Shown: piece by piece, positions 1-12,165 of the stretch
Layout: every line of letters begins with the position of its first letter
How positions within the stretch are numbered: position 1 is the first letter of the stretch
Assembly: GCF_018294505.1 (NCBI RefSeq)
Contig: NC_057796.1
Coordinates: 187,751,867-187,815,866, forward strand
DNA length: 64,000 nt
DNA from: Triticum aestivum
Lineage: Eukaryota > Streptophyta > Magnoliopsida > Poales > Poaceae
Direction of reading: 5' to 3'
Translations under genes and position numbers: made by a program
The notes under the pieces: model-generated
Database searches by the model: none
Told to the model about the DNA's origin: nothing
The model's input: the letters and a program-made list of their open reading frames with translations, nothing else

Positions 1-1866
1 CCCCCCCCTTCACCGGTACCACCTACTGTCGCGTTAGGGCACCCCTAGCACCGCTCATTGTCATGTCACGCATCGTCATGCTTATGTTTGCATTGTATTT
101 ACTGTTTCTTCCCCCCCTTCTCTCCGGTAGACTACGAGACCGACACTGCTGCTGCCCAGTTCGACTACGGAGTCGACGACCCCTCCTACTTGCCAGAGCA
201 ACCAGGCAAGCCCCCCCTTTGATCACCAGATATCGCCTACTCTAATCTCTACTGCTTGCATTAGAGTAGTGTAGCATGTTACTGCTTTTCGATATCCTAT
301 TCTGATGCATAGCCTATCCTTGCTACTATTGTTACTACCTTTACCTGCAATCCTACATGCTTAGTCTAGGATGCTAGATTTCCATCAGTGGCCCTACATT
401 CTTGTCCGTCTGTTGTGCTATACTATCGGGCCGTGATCACCTGGGCGGTGATCGCGGGCATATGCTTATATACTATATACATGACACATGTGATGACTAA
501 AGTCGGGTCGGCTCGTAGGAGTACCCGCAAGTGGATCTTTGTGGCGGAGCGACAGGGCAGGTTGAGACCGCCTAGGTAAGAGGTGGGCCTGGCCCTGGTC
601 GGCGTTCGCAGATACTTAACACGCTTAACGAGATCTTGGTATTTGATCTGAGTCTGGCCATTTGGTCTATACGCACTAACCATCTACGTGGGAGTAGTTA
701 TGGGTATCCCGACGTCGTGGTATCAGCCGAAGCTCTTTTGACGTCAGCGACTGAGTGGCGCGCGCCGTGTTGGACCGCTTTGACATAACCGCCGTGATCG
801 TGTGGGTTGCTAGGTCTGCTCGCGGCCGCGTTCGCAACGTGCAGGTGTGCATAGGGCGATGGGCCCAGACCCCTGCGCGCATAGGTTTAGACCGGCGTGC
901 TGACCTCTCTGTTGAGCCTAGGTGGGGCTGCGACGTGTTGATCTTACGAGGCCGGGCATGACCCAGAAAAGTGTGTCCGGCCAATTGGGATCGAGCGTGT
1001 TGGGTTATGTGGTGCACCCCTGCAGGGAAGTTTATCTATTCGAATAGCCGTGTCCCTCGGTAAAAGGACGACCCGGAGTTGTACCTCGAGCTTATGACAA
1101 CTAGAACTGGATACTGAATAAAATACACCCTTCCAAGTGCCAGATACAACCCGGTGATCGCTCTCTAACAGGGCGACGAGGAGGGGATTGCCGGGTAGGA
1201 TTATGCTATGCGATGCTACTTGGAGGACTTCACTCTATTCTCTTCTATATGCTGCAAGATGGAGATGACTAGAAGCGTAGTCTTCGACAGGACTAGCTAT
1301 CCCCCTTTTAATTCTGGCATTCTGCAGTTCAGTCCACTGATATGCCCCTTTACACATATACCCATGCATATGTAGTGTAGCTCCTTGCTTGCGAGTACTT
1401 TGGATGAGTACTCACGGTTGCTTCTCTCCCTCTTTTTCCCCCTTTCCTTTCTATCTGGTTGTCGCAACCAGATGTTGGAGTCCAGGAGCCAGACGCCACC
1501 GTCGACGACGACTCCCACGGCACTGGAGGTGCCTACTACTACGTGCAGGCCGCTGACGATGACCAGGAGTAGTTAGGAGGTCCCAGGCAGGAGGCCTTGC
1601 CTTTTCGATCGTTGCTACATTTGTGCTAGCCTTCTTAAGGCAAACTTGTTTAACTTATGTCTGTACTCAGATATTGTTGCTTCCGCTGACTCGTCTATGA
1701 TCGAGCACTTGTATTCGAGCCCTCGAGGCCCCTGGCTTGTATTATAATGCTTGTATGACTTATTTATGTTTTAGAGTTGTGTTGTGATATCTTCCCGTGA
1801 GTCCCTGATCGTGATCGTACACATTTGCGTGCATGATTAGTGTACGGTCAAATCGGGGGCGTCACA
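1..1866 (+). mobile_element. 5' LTR (3' part only) of a Tekay-type Ty3/Gypsy element
   Basis: This stretch is repeated at a constant offset of 9802 bases at 9803-11668, without an indel outside the initial C run. I see six base differences by eye (413, 785, 911, 1270, 1560, 1619), five of them transitions. It ends in GGGGGCGTCACA, giving the terminal CA, and is followed at once by a primer binding site. The LTR begins before the window, so about 2.1 kb of it is missing here. Small open frames inside it are not conserved coding regions. Confidence 0.95.
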
Positions 1867-1869
1867 AGT

Positions 1870-1881
1870 TGGTATCAGAGC
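1870..1881 (+). other. Primer binding site (initiator tRNA-Met type)
   Basis: TGGTATCAGAGC lies three bases after the LTR end. This is the standard complement of the 3' end of plant initiator tRNA-Met and primes minus-strand DNA synthesis in many Gypsy and Copia elements. The following 300 bases up to 2199 are untranslated leader with no feature I can support. Confidence 0.93.
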
Positions 1882-2199
1882 CGACTGCCTGTAGGAACCC
1901 CCTTCCACACTCCTTGGCCGAAGTCGAGTCTAGACATTGCAAAACTTTTACTAACATGGCTGTGCGGCTTACGGGCCCACGTCGCCATTGGGTGGTACTA
2001 GGATCTTTTACTCCTCGACCTTTACTCTGGGACTCTGAACTCTCTTCTACTCGGGTTAAACGACTTTACTAACTCTAACACTAGGATCCCGTGACCGCGT
2101 TCACCCCAAAGATGGATAAGCCATAGTTGTTTCTTAGAATAGTATTTTGAACAATGCACACACTGTCATTTGACTCCTTTGAAACGTCTTTGCTTTCAG

Positions 2200-2958
2200 A
2201 TGGAACCCACGAGGCAGGTTGTTCGCCACACGATGGCCATTGGTGCCTCGGGATCACCTGCGGTGCTAGCTGAGATGATGACCTATCTGGGTTATCGCTG
2301 GCACCCTGAGTACACCGTCTACGAGGAGTACCAGGACTTTAACCAGGAGCAGTACCGTGCCATCGTCCACCTCTACTCTCGGGAGTACGACTCCACTACT
2401 GTGCTGCACACCGCACATGGTGTTGGTGTGACCATCGATATGGCTGTCCACGATGCAGCCTATGCTGCTCTGACACGTCTTCGTGGAGAGTATCGGGAGT
2501 TGGACACCTCCCCTTTCAGGCACATTGCTATCGCCTCTGATGTTGGTGCAGAGGGATACTATACTGCTGCCTACTCCACTGTCACCCGAGAGCCCTTCTA
2601 CCATCAGCACCTGGTTCTGCATGCTGATGGGCTGGATCGAGCTAACCGAGATCTTCGCCACGAGATGTACACCACCCGTCAGCACCTTTACCGTGCTCTG
2701 ACGCTGCTGCACCCCTTTGTCCGGTCTGGACAGGTACCGCGTTCTGCGATCTACCCAGCCAGGACCGTGATGCCCCACGGTGTCGGTTGGCCAGAGGTGG
2801 GAGGCTACTCTCCCGCACTTGGTCCTCTTCTGCCACCTGAGCGTCGGGCTCTACACCTGAGTATCCGCGGCCCCCAGTCTGCTGACGTGGAGAGCTATCC
2901 GTTGCCTCACTACCAGCTGTCGGGCTACGATTACCTCCACAGTACCTCTTGGGACTGA
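2200..2958 (+). CDS. Extra ORF between PBS and gag of the Tekay-type element, unknown function
   Basis: An uninterrupted reading frame of 252 codons starts at the ATG at 2200 (MEPTRQVVRH) and ends with a TGA at 2956. The frame is open upstream to 2170, but there is no ATG there. It has no zinc knuckle, protease, RT or integrase motif and no obvious membrane segment. It is rich in His, Tyr, Arg and Leu, with a proline-rich C-terminus. It lies between the PBS and gag, in the same orientation, and is as intact as gag-pol, which suggests it was under constraint until recently. The bases just before the ATG (TTTGCTTTCAG) read like a plant 3' splice site, so it may be translated from a spliced RNA. 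I do not recognise a function. Extra ORFs in this position occur in some long plant Gypsy elements. Confidence 0.7.
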   Translation: MEPTRQVVRHTMAIGASGSPAVLAEMMTYLGYRWHPEYTVYEEYQDFNQEQYRAIVHLYSREYDSTTVLHTAHGVGVTIDMAVHDAAYAALTRLRGEYRELDTSPFRHIAIASDVGAEGYYTAAYSTVTREPFYHQHLVLHADGLDRANRDLRHEMYTTRQHLYRALTLLHPFVRSGQVPRSAIYPARTVMPHGVGWPEVGGYSPALGPLLPPERRALHLSIRGPQSADVESYPLPHYQLSGYDYLHSTSWD

Positions 2959-3195
2959 TGTAGGCTTGTTTGTAGTGTTAAAGGCATTCGCCGCGAGCCT
3001 GTGTGCCGCCTATGATGTTTTAGTCTATGTACTGAACTCTGTGTACTGAACTCTATGCATGACCCCTTTTGTAAGCTATGCCGACTACTATGTAGTAGCT
3101 ATCGTGCTCCTTTCATTATGCATGTTTCATCATGAATGATTCTTGTCATTGCCAATTTTCTCAATGCTGAACTACCCCTGTTATATATTAGCAGG

Positions 3196-6100
3196 ATGGT
3201 TAGACCAGGTGGTCGTGGTCGTGGTGGCGATGCCCCACCACCACCTGAGTACATGGCTGGTATGATCCAACAGTTTGAACTGAACCGCCAATTCATGGAA
3301 AATATGATGGCTCAGTTTCCTCGCCCCAATTTGAACCAACAGCCAGCTCAAGTGACTCTTCAAGATTTCATACGCCTCAACCCAACCATCTACCGCAGCT
3401 CAACTCAGCCTCTGGATGCTGATGACTGGCTCCGTGACATCACCTATGAGATGGAGTCTGCTGATGTAGCCCCTGCCAGCTATGTCAATTTTGCTTCCTT
3501 CTTCTTGAAGGGACCCGCAGCTCAATGGTGGGACAGCCACAGGCGTACTCTGCCAGCTGGAACAATCATCACCTGGCCAGACTTCCAAGCTGCTTTCCGT
3601 GCCCGCTTCATTCCTCAGGGAGTCATGGACCGGAAGAAGCGTGAGTTCCGCAACCTCACCCAAGGCAACAAAACTGTTGAAGCTTATCAGCGGGAGTTTC
3701 TGGACTTGTCCCGCTATGCTGAAGAAGACATTGCAACTGATGCACGCAGACAGGAGAAGTTCCATGATGGACTACAAGCTGACATCAAGCTCGCACTTCT
3801 AGTGCATGACTTCGCCGATTTCGCCACCTTGGTGAATAAGGCCATCAATGTCGAGACTGGTCTGCAGGAATACCAGAGCTCTCAGAGGCGCAACCGTGAC
3901 ACGGGCTCATCTTCGGGCTCGCCCTCACAGAAGCGTAAGATATGGATCCCAAACAGCATGTATCGTCCAAATGCACCTGCTCCCAGGAAATCTTATGCTG
4001 CACCGCGTCTGGCTCCTCCACCATCTAGGCAGTCAAAGCTACCAGCTCCCCCACCTGGGGCTCCTGTTCCCACTCCCGATAATGGTCTGTGCTTCAAGTG
4101 TGGTCAACCGGGTCACTTTGCCAGGAACTGCTATCAGAACCAGAATCAACTGGCCCTTCCAGCAGCTGGCCGTGGTAACAACCAGCCCCGCAACAACAAT
4201 GCTAAGTCTTATGGTCGTGCTCATGCCAACCACGTTGATCTCAGCGAAGCTCAAGACCAGCCTGCTACTGTGATGGGTACACTCCTCGTAAATTCAGTAC
4301 CAGCATCCGTTTTATTTGATACAGGAGCATCCCATTCATTCATATCAGCAGAATTTGCATTCCTGCATGGCATTCATTACGAAGAGATAAACACTCCGCT
4401 AGTGGTACACACCCCTGCGGGCCAATGCCAAACCTCTATGGTTAGTCGCGATGTTACTGTTGAAATTGAAGGACTGGAATTTCTTGTCTCTCCCATCGTA
4501 CTGAAGTCCTGTAGCATTGATCTCATTCTGGGAATGAATTGGTTAAAAGCGCATACTGCTTCGATCGTTTGCACCACTAAGACCGTCCATCTGCTACACC
4601 CTTCAGATGAGATAGTTACTTACCAAGCCCATCTGGTGCAAAATGCCGAGGCAAGGCTCTATGCATTGAATGCATTGAACACTGCACCACTCGAGGGCAT
4701 TGAAAACATTCCTGTCGTGCGTGAATTCCTCGACGTCTTCCCTGAAGAACTTCCGGGGATTCCCCCTGCTAGAGCTGTCGAATTCATCATCGACTTGAAA
4801 CCAGGCACCACTCCTATAGCCAAGCGACCCTACAAAATGCCGCCGCATGAACTCCTTGAGCTTAAGGAGGAAATCGACAAGTCCCTTCGCAAAGGATTCA
4901 TTCGCCCAAGTTGCTCTCCTTGGGGAGCATCTTCTCTCTTTGTCAAGAAGAAGGATGGGACAAACCGATTAGTTCAAGACTACCGTCCTATAAACCAAGC
5001 TACCATTCAGAATAAATACCCTCTTCCTCGAATCAATGATCTGTATGATCAACTGGCGGGTTCGTCAGTGTTCTCTAAGCTCGACTTGAGGTTGGGCTAC
5101 CACCAGATCCGTGTTCGCGAAGAGGATATCCCAAAGACCGCCTTCGTGACTCGCTATGGTTCATATGAGTACACCGTCATGTCTTTCGGTTTAACCAATG
5201 CTCCAGCCACCTTCTCTCGTCTGATGAACTACATATTCATGGATTACCTCGACAAGTTCGTCGTGGTTTATCTGGATGATATCCTGATATTTTCCAAGAA
5301 CGAAGAAGAACATGCTGAACATCTTCGTCTTGTGCTGGAAAAGCTACGAGAACATCAACTATATGCCAAGTTCTCTAAATGTGAATTTTGGCTACCCGAA
5401 GTAACCTATCTCGGGCATGTCATCTCTAAGGATGGTATTGCCGTCAACCCCGAGCGAGTTCAGGCTATTCTTGATTGGACTCCTCCCAAGAACGTTAAGC
5501 AAGTCAGAAGTTTTCTCGGTCTCGCCAGCTATTGCCGTCGATTCGTCGAGAACTTCTCTAAGATCGCCAGGCCTCTGACTAACCTGTTGCATAAGGGTGT
5601 CAAGTTCCAATGGACAGACAAATGTCAGGAAAGTTTCCAGGCACTCAAAGACAAGTTGACTTCTGCCCCAGTTCTAGCTCCACCTGATACTAAGAAGGAC
5701 TTCGTCATTTACTGCGACGCTTCCCGTCAAGGGTTAGGCTGTGTCCTAATGCAAGACCGCAAAGTGATTGCTTATGCCTCTCGACAATTGCGCCCTCACG
5801 AAGAGAACTACCCAGTTCACGACCTCGAACTTGCTGCTGTCATTCATGCGCTGAAGCAGTGGCGACATTACCTTCTCGGTAATCGTTGCGAGATCTTCAC
5901 CAACCACCAAAGTCTGAAGTATCTGTTTACTCAACCAGATCTGAACCTCCGTCAGCAGAGATGGATGGAGCTTGTTGCAGACTTTGACTTGGGTATTTCC
6001 TATACGCCAGGCAAGGCTAATGTAATGGCTGATGCCTTGAGCCGCAAGTCTTACTGCAACCACCTCCAGGTTCATAAAGTTCAGCCCTCGCTTGTTGAAG

Positions 6101-7674
6101 AATTCAGGAAGCTGAACCTCCATATTGTTCCTCCGGGTGCACTCGCTCCCCCTCCTAAACAATTTGGCAAGGTGAACCTCCACGTTGTTACCCAGGGTTC
6201 CCTCAATACCCTAGTTGCTAAACCAGATCTCGAGGACAGCATCAAAAGGCTACAGAAGTATGACTCTGAAGCCTACAAGATTAAGCGCTACCTCGCAGGA
6301 GGAAAGCCCTCATTCTTCACCATTTCTGAAGATGGCACCCTATACTTCAAGGGCCGCCTAGTGGTGCCATGTACAGAGAAAAACCTGGATATGACACAGG
6401 AAGTTATGAAAGAAGCTCATGATACGCCTCTAAGTATCCATCCGGGTAGTACAAAGATGTACCAAGACATCCGTCAAAGATTCTGGTGGACTAATATGAA
6501 GCAAGACATTGCTCGTTATGTTGCTGAGTGTGACGTTTGCCGTCGTATCAAAGCAGAACATCAAAGGCCTGCTGGAACTCTGCAACCTATCTCTATTCCT
6601 GAATGGAAATGGGACCATGTTGGGATGGACTTCGTCACTGGATTTCCCAAATCGCAGAAAGGTAATGATGCTATTCTTGTCGTCATTGACCGGCTTTCCA
6701 AAGTTGCACATTTTCTGGCGGTCAAAGAAGCGATCACTGCTAGCCAGTTGGCAACGCTCTATATGTCCAGGATTGTTTCACTCCACGGTATTCCATTGGT
6801 TATCAGCTCAGACCGTGGCAGCTTATTCACTTCAAGATTCTGGGCAAGTTTCCAAGAAGCTATGGGCACTCATCTGTCATTTAGTACTGCGTTTCATCCT
6901 CAATCGCAAGGACAAGTTGAACGCGTCAATCAAGTTCTCGAAGACATGCTTCGAGCTTGCGTTATTTCCTTCGGCAAGAAATGGGAGGAATCTCTCCCGT
7001 ATGCTGAGTTCTCTTATAATAATAGCTATCAAGCTAGTCTGAAGATGGCCCCCTTCGAAGTGTTATATGGACGAAAGTGCCGAACCCCCCTGAACTGGTC
7101 AGAAACTGGGGAACGTCCACTCTTCGGTCCGGATATTATCCAAGATGCCGAAGAACAAGTCCGCATTATTCGCGAGAATCTCAAGACTGCTCAGTCACGT
7201 CAGAAGAGTCAGTATGACCGTCATCATAAAGACATGGTCTATCAACCTGGCGAAAAGGCTTATCTTCGAGTCACACCTATGAAGGGTGCTCACCGCTTCG
7301 GGATCAAGGGCAAACTAGCTCCTCGCTATATTGGCCCATTCACTATTCTCGAAAGGCGTGGAAAAGTGGCATACCAACTGGAGCTACCGCCGAACCTTTC
7401 TCAGGTTCACGATGTGTTCCATGTGTCACAGCTCCGCCGTTGCTTCAAGGATCCAATCCGAGCTGTGGATCACGAAGTGCTCGAATTGCAGCAAGACCTC
7501 TCCTATAAGGAGCAACCGGTCCGCATTCTCGACCAAGCTGAACGCCGCACACGTCAGAAGGCGATCAAGTTTCTCAAAGTCCAGTGGTCACACCATTCTG
7601 AAGATGAGGCCACTTGGGAACGAGAGGATCGTCTGCGCGAAGAATACCCCGCACTATTTCCTTCTACCTCCTAA
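3196..7674 (+). CDS. Gag-Pol polyprotein of a Del/Tekay-type chromovirus
   Basis: One frame of 1492 codons carries the whole replication machinery. Gag comes first, with a CCHC zinc knuckle at residues 299-312 ([14 protein letters not shown]). The aspartic protease has DTGAS at 375-379 and a later LILGMNWL. The reverse transcriptase has YLDD at 692-695. RNase H follows, then an integrase with an HHCC zinc finger and catalytic residues D1145, D1206 and E1242, with the usual 35-residue gap between the last two. The C-terminal 50 residues (KFLKVQW, then EDEATWE) form a chromodomain-like tail, which with the order RT-RH-IN places it in the chromoviruses. I chose ATG 3196 (MVRPGGRG) because Gag homology starts there; an in-frame ATG at 3136 would add 20 residues. 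The third acidic RNase H residue, normally Asp in TDH, is Asn903 (TNHQSLKY). The usual DLRSGYHQI of RT reads DLRLGYHQI. There are no stops or frameshifts, but activity is doubtful because of Asn903. Confidence 0.95.
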   Translation: MVRPGGRGRGGDAPPPPEYMAGMIQQFELNRQFMENMMAQFPRPNLNQQPAQVTLQDFIRLNPTIYRSSTQPLDADDWLRDITYEMESADVAPASYVNFASFFLKGPAAQWWDSHRRTLPAGTIITWPDFQAAFRARFIPQGVMDRKKREFRNLTQGNKTVEAYQREFLDLSRYAEEDIATDARRQEKFHDGLQADIKLALLVHDFADFATLVNKAINVETGLQEYQSSQRRNRDTGSSSGSPSQKRKIWIPNSMYRPNAPAPRKSYAAPRLAPPPSRQSKLPAPPPGAPVPTPDNGLCFKCGQPGHFARNCYQNQNQLALPAAGRGNNQPRNNNAKSYGRAHANHVDLSEAQDQPATVMGTLLVNSVPASVLFDTGASHSFISAEFAFLHGIHYEEINTPLVVHTPAGQCQTSMVSRDVTVEIEGLEFLVSPIVLKSCSIDLILGMNWLKAHTASIVCTTKTVHLLHPSDEIVTYQAHLVQNAEARLYALNALNTAPLEGIENIPVVREFLDVFPEELPGIPPARAVEFIIDLKPGTTPIAKRPYKMPPHELLELKEEIDKSLRKGFIRPSCSPWGASSLFVKKKDGTNRLVQDYRPINQATIQNKYPLPRINDLYDQLAGSSVFSKLDLRLGYHQIRVREEDIPKTAFVTRYGSYEYTVMSFGLTNAPATFSRLMNYIFMDYLDKFVVVYLDDILIFSKNEEEHAEHLRLVLEKLREHQLYAKFSKCEFWLPEVTYLGHVISKDGIAVNPERVQAILDWTPPKNVKQVRSFLGLASYCRRFVENFSKIARPLTNLLHKGVKFQWTDKCQESFQALKDKLTSAPVLAPPDTKKDFVIYCDASRQGLGCVLMQDRKVIAYASRQLRPHEENYPVHDLELAAVIHALKQWRHYLLGNRCEIFTNHQSLKYLFTQPDLNLRQQRWMELVADFDLGISYTPGKANVMADALSRKSYCNHLQVHKVQPSLVEEFRKLNLHIVPPGALAPPPKQFGKVNLHVVTQGSLNTLVAKPDLEDSIKRLQKYDSEAYKIKRYLAGGKPSFFTISEDGTLYFKGRLVVPCTEKNLDMTQEVMKEAHDTPLSIHPGSTKMYQDIRQRFWWTNMKQDIARYVAECDVCRRIKAEHQRPAGTLQPISIPEWKWDHVGMDFVTGFPKSQKGNDAILVVIDRLSKVAHFLAVKEAITASQLATLYMSRIVSLHGIPLVISSDRGSLFTSRFWASFQEAMGTHLSFSTAFHPQSQGQVERVNQVLEDMLRACVISFGKKWEESLPYAEFSYNNSYQASLKMAPFEVLYGRKCRTPLNWSETGERPLFGPDIIQDAEEQVRIIRENLKTAQSRQKSQYDRHHKDMVYQPGEKAYLRVTPMKGAHRFGIKGKLAPRYIGPFTILERRGKVAYQLELPPNLSQVHDVFHVSQLRRCFKDPIRAVDHEVLELQQDLSYKEQPVRILDQAERRTRQKAIKFLKVQWSHHSEDEATWEREDRLREEYPALFPSTS

Positions 7675-7697
7675 ATCTCGGGACGAGATTTCTTGTA

Positions 7698-7707
7698 GTG
7701 GAGGAGA
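7698..7707 (+). other. Polypurine tract of the Tekay-type element
   Basis: GTGGAGGAGA lies directly before the 3' LTR start TGTAACACCC at 7710. It would prime plus-strand DNA synthesis. The position is fixed by the LTR boundary. Confidence 0.8.
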
Positions 7708-8129
7708 TTTGTAACACCCTGAGAATCATGCTACAGTAACCCCCTGTGATTAAGCTAATCATGTGCTAAACACGGCTTGATCACATTTGGATCACCTTCC
7801 TTTTCAAACTCCTAGTTCAAACTTCAAATATAATTAAAGTGGAAAATAAAAGTTTTCAAAAATTCAAACAAAAATGTCCAGTGGGTTCTAAATAATACAC
7901 TGGTAATTATGGTGGAGAAAACACATTTTTATAAAATGTCTAAATACTTTTAAATGAAATAAAACAGAAAAGGAAATAAACAAATAAAGAGAAAACAGAA
8001 AACAAAACAGTCAAAAGAAAAAAAAAGAGCAGGCCTCCCCCCCACTGGACCCGCGGCCCAAACCCCCCCGGCCCAAGCTGGGCCGCCACCCGCGCCCCGG
8101 CCCAGCCCACCTCCCCCCCGCGTCCCCTT

Positions 8130-8139
8130 NNNNNNNNNN
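8130..8139. other. 10-N assembly gap
   Basis: Ten undetermined bases lie in the GC-rich part of the 3' LTR. Confidence 0.99.
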
Positions 8140-8163
8140 CGGGACGGAACAGTGGCCGTCCCC

Positions 8164-8593
8164 GCCGCACCCCCTCGCCGGCGACGGGGAGGATAAGGGC
8201 GCCAGCTCCCCCGCCTCCTCGGGCCTCTCTCCCACTCGCCCCCGCTCTCCCTCGGCCTCTGCGCCTTCTCCCCGCCAGATCCCCCTCCCTCTCCCCTCCG
8301 TTCCCCTCTGCCCGAGAGCGCTCGCCGCCGTTCACCGTCGTTCACACGGCCACCGTGCCCGCCTCGCCGCCCCNNNNNNNNNNGCCGCACCCCCTCGCCG
8401 GCGACGGGGAGGATAAGGGCGCCAGCTCCCCCGCCTCTTCGGGCCTCTCTCCCACTCGCCCCCGCTCTCCCTCGGCCTCTGCGCCTTCTCCCCGCCAGAT
8501 CCCCCTCCCTCTCCCCTCCGTTCCCCTCTGCCCGAGAGCGCTCGCCGCCGTTCACCGTCGTTCACACGGCCACCGTGCCCGCCTCGCCGCCCC
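8164..8593. repeat. 210-bp duplication flanking a 10-N gap, probably an assembly artefact
   Basis: Bases 8164-8373 and 8384-8593 are the same 210 bases, apart from one C/T difference in the phrase GCCTCC/TTCGGG. They are separated only by the ten Ns at 8374-8383. Contig ends that overlap but were not merged give exactly this pattern. The true LTR is then probably about 220 bases shorter. Confidence 0.85.
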
Positions 8594-11500
8594 AAGGTGT
8601 CTCCAAGGACCGCCGTCGCCCGCTGCTGCGTCTGGTGCAGCCCGTTGGAGACCGGAGCCCCTACAACGAACGCACCAAGCTCGCCTTCATCTTCGGACGC
8701 CGGCGACCCCCCTTCTTCCCCGGCGACGACCTGCTGCTCCTAAGCACCCACGGGCCCTTCTTGCGCCGCGCGGTGAGCTCCTCTACCTCCTCCCTCTCTC
8801 CGCTAGCTCGCTCGCGCTCCGTAGCTACTTCCCCGCGCGCGCCCGAAAGCCACGCCGCGGAGCTCGCCGCCGGCGTGTCTCCGGTGACCAAATGGTCACG
8901 GGCGTTGGCCCGCTAGCCCGACCGCACCGTGCCGCACCCACCTAGCTAGCTAGTTCGGCCGTTCGCGCGCTCTAGCGTAGCTCCCCTCGGGCACCCGTAG
9001 CTCCTCGCCGCCGGCGAGTTCGTAGCGCACGTCTCCGGCCGTTCCAGCCCCTCCGGCCACCGCCGTTGGACGCGCGACGTCGAGCCGCGTCGTACGCGCC
9101 CAGCCCCGCCCCCGCAAACCCACTGTGGGCGAAACCCGAAGCTCACCCGCGCACGGCCGCCGCGCTGGAGCTCGCCGGAGCCCCTCTCCGGTGCCCTGCC
9201 GACGTGGCCGGCCGGGCCCCACCCCTGGGTCACTGCCAGTGGCCCCCACGGGCCCAGTTGACTGGGTTGACCCAGTCAACTGCTGACTGGGCAGGCCCAG
9301 TCACTGACATGCGGGCCCCGCCGCAAAAACTAAAAAAGAAAGTTAAAAAGAAAATGTTTTATAAATAAAAATAATTATTTTAACTAATCACTCACTGACA
9401 TATGGGGCCCACCCCTCTAATTATACTGTTAGATTAGTTTAAATAGATATTAGACTAACAGAGGCTGACATGTGGGTCCCACTGGACCCACCTGTCTGGT
9501 TTGACTGGTCAGCCGACCAGTTGACCTGCTGACGTCAGCATTACCTCATGCTGACGTCATAATTCATTTTTCTGAATATAAATAATTCCAGAAATTCAAA
9601 TAAACTTTGAAAATTCATATCTTTTAAACCGTAACTCGGATGAAATTGTTTTCTATATGAAAGTTGCTCAGAACGACGAGACGAATCCGAATAAGCAGTC
9701 CGTTCATCCACCACACCTCCCTAACCTATCTAACTAGCAACTTTCCCCCTCCGGTCCGTCTGTCCGAAAACGCGAAACATCGGGAATACCTCCCGGATGT
9801 TCCCCCCCCCTTCACCGGTACCACCTACTGTCGCGTTAGGGCACCCCTAGCACCGCTCATTGTCATGTCACGCATCGTCATGCTTATGTTTGCATTGTAT
9901 TTACTGTTTCTTCCCCCCCTTCTCTCCGGTAGACTACGAGACCGACACTGCTGCTGCCCAGTTCGACTACGGAGTCGACGACCCCTCCTACTTGCCAGAG
10001 CAACCAGGCAAGCCCCCCCTTTGATCACCAGATATCGCCTACTCTAATCTCTACTGCTTGCATTAGAGTAGTGTAGCATGTTACTGCTTTTCGATATCCT
10101 ATTCTGATGCATAGCCTATCCTTGCTACTATTGTTACTACCTTTACCTGCAATCCTACATGCTTAGTCTAGGATGCTAGATTTCCATCAGTGGCCCTACA
10201 TTCTTGTCCGTCTGCTGTGCTATACTATCGGGCCGTGATCACCTGGGCGGTGATCGCGGGCATATGCTTATATACTATATACATGACACATGTGATGACT
10301 AAAGTCGGGTCGGCTCGTAGGAGTACCCGCAAGTGGATCTTTGTGGCGGAGCGACAGGGCAGGTTGAGACCGCCTAGGTAAGAGGTGGGCCTGGCCCTGG
10401 TCGGCGTTCGCAGATACTTAACACGCTTAACGAGATCTTGGTATTTGATCTGAGTCTGGCCATTTGGTCTATACGCACTAACCATCTACGTGGGAGTAGT
10501 TATGGGTATCCCGACGTCGTGGTATCAGCCGAAGCTCTTTTGACGTCAGCGACTGAGTGGCGCGCGCCGTGTTGGACCGCTTTGACGTAACCGCCGTGAT
10601 CGTGTGGGTTGCTAGGTCTGCTCGCGGCCGCGTTCGCAACGTGCAGGTGTGCATAGGGCGATGGGCCCAGACCCCTGCGCGCATAGGTTTAGACCGGCGT
10701 GCTGACCTCTCTATTGAGCCTAGGTGGGGCTGCGACGTGTTGATCTTACGAGGCCGGGCATGACCCAGAAAAGTGTGTCCGGCCAATTGGGATCGAGCGT
10801 GTTGGGTTATGTGGTGCACCCCTGCAGGGAAGTTTATCTATTCGAATAGCCGTGTCCCTCGGTAAAAGGACGACCCGGAGTTGTACCTCGAGCTTATGAC
10901 AACTAGAACTGGATACTGAATAAAATACACCCTTCCAAGTGCCAGATACAACCCGGTGATCGCTCTCTAACAGGGCGACGAGGAGGGGATTGCCGGGTAG
11001 GATTATGCTATGCGATGCTACTTGGAGGACTTCACTCTATTCTCTTCTATATGCTGCAAGATGGAGATGACCAGAAGCGTAGTCTTCGACAGGACTAGCT
11101 ATCCCCCTTTTAATTCTGGCATTCTGCAGTTCAGTCCACTGATATGCCCCTTTACACATATACCCATGCATATGTAGTGTAGCTCCTTGCTTGCGAGTAC
11201 TTTGGATGAGTACTCACGGTTGCTTCTCTCCCTCTTTTTCCCCCTTTCCTTTCTATCTGGTTGTCGCAACCAGATGTTGGAGTCCAGGAGCCAGACGCCA
11301 CCGTCGACGACGACTCCCACGGCACTGGAGGTGCCTACTACTACGTGCAGGCCGCTGACGACGACCAGGAGTAGTTAGGAGGTCCCAGGCAGGAGGCCTT
11401 GCCTTTTCGATCGTTGCTACCTTTGTGCTAGCCTTCTTAAGGCAAACTTGTTTAACTTATGTCTGTACTCAGATATTGTTGCTTCCGCTGACTCGTCTAT

Positions 11501-12165
11501 GATCGAGCACTTGTATTCGAGCCCTCGAGGCCCCTGGCTTGTATTATAATGCTTGTATGACTTATTTATGTTTTAGAGTTGTGTTGTGATATCTTCCCGT
11601 GAGTCCCTGATCGTGATCGTACACATTTGCGTGCATGATTAGTGTACGGTCAAATCGGGGGCGTCACACCCACTTCCTATGCACAGGGATTTTTTGAGCA
11701 AACAATTTATGGGAGCAAGAATCAACTAGCATAGGAAGGTAAAGCAAGCAAAACGTCAAGATTTTCAACACATAGAGAGGAAACTTGAGATTATTGAGAT
11801 ATGTAAAAGCATATATATGTTTTTCTCTCACAATAATATTCAGTGGCATCATGAATGAATTCAACAATATAACTATCACATAAAGCATTCTTTTCATGAT
11901 CCACAAGCATAGAAATTTTATTACTCTCCACATAAGCGAATTTATTCTCATGAATAGAAGTGGGAGCAAACTCAACAAAATAACTATCATGTGAGGCATA
12001 ATCCAATTGAAAATTAAAATCATGATGACAATTTTCATGGTTATCATTATTCTTTATAGCATACATGTCATCACAATAATCATCATAGATAGCAATTTTA
12101 TTCTCATAATCAATTGGAACCTCTTCCGAAATAGTGGATTCATCACTAAATAAAGTCATGACCTC

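Larger units (their letters stand above)
7710..11668 (+). mobile_element. 3' LTR of the Tekay-type element
   Basis: The LTR runs from TGTAACACCC to GGCGTCACA, 3959 bases including two 10-N gaps. Its last 1866 bases match the partial 5' LTR with six differences. An AT-rich first 300 bases is followed by a GC-rich stretch (8030-9350) full of open frames on both strands; these are composition effects, not genes. The length of nearly 4 kb fits Tekay-clade elements. At the 3' end the LTR abuts the Athila-type remnant, cutting it in mid-sequence. Confidence 0.95.

Noticed and set aside
8355..9368. Several long ORFs on both strands in GC-rich DNA
   Set aside because: They lie in the GC-rich part of a 3' LTR, overlap in many frames, cross N gaps and have no motifs.
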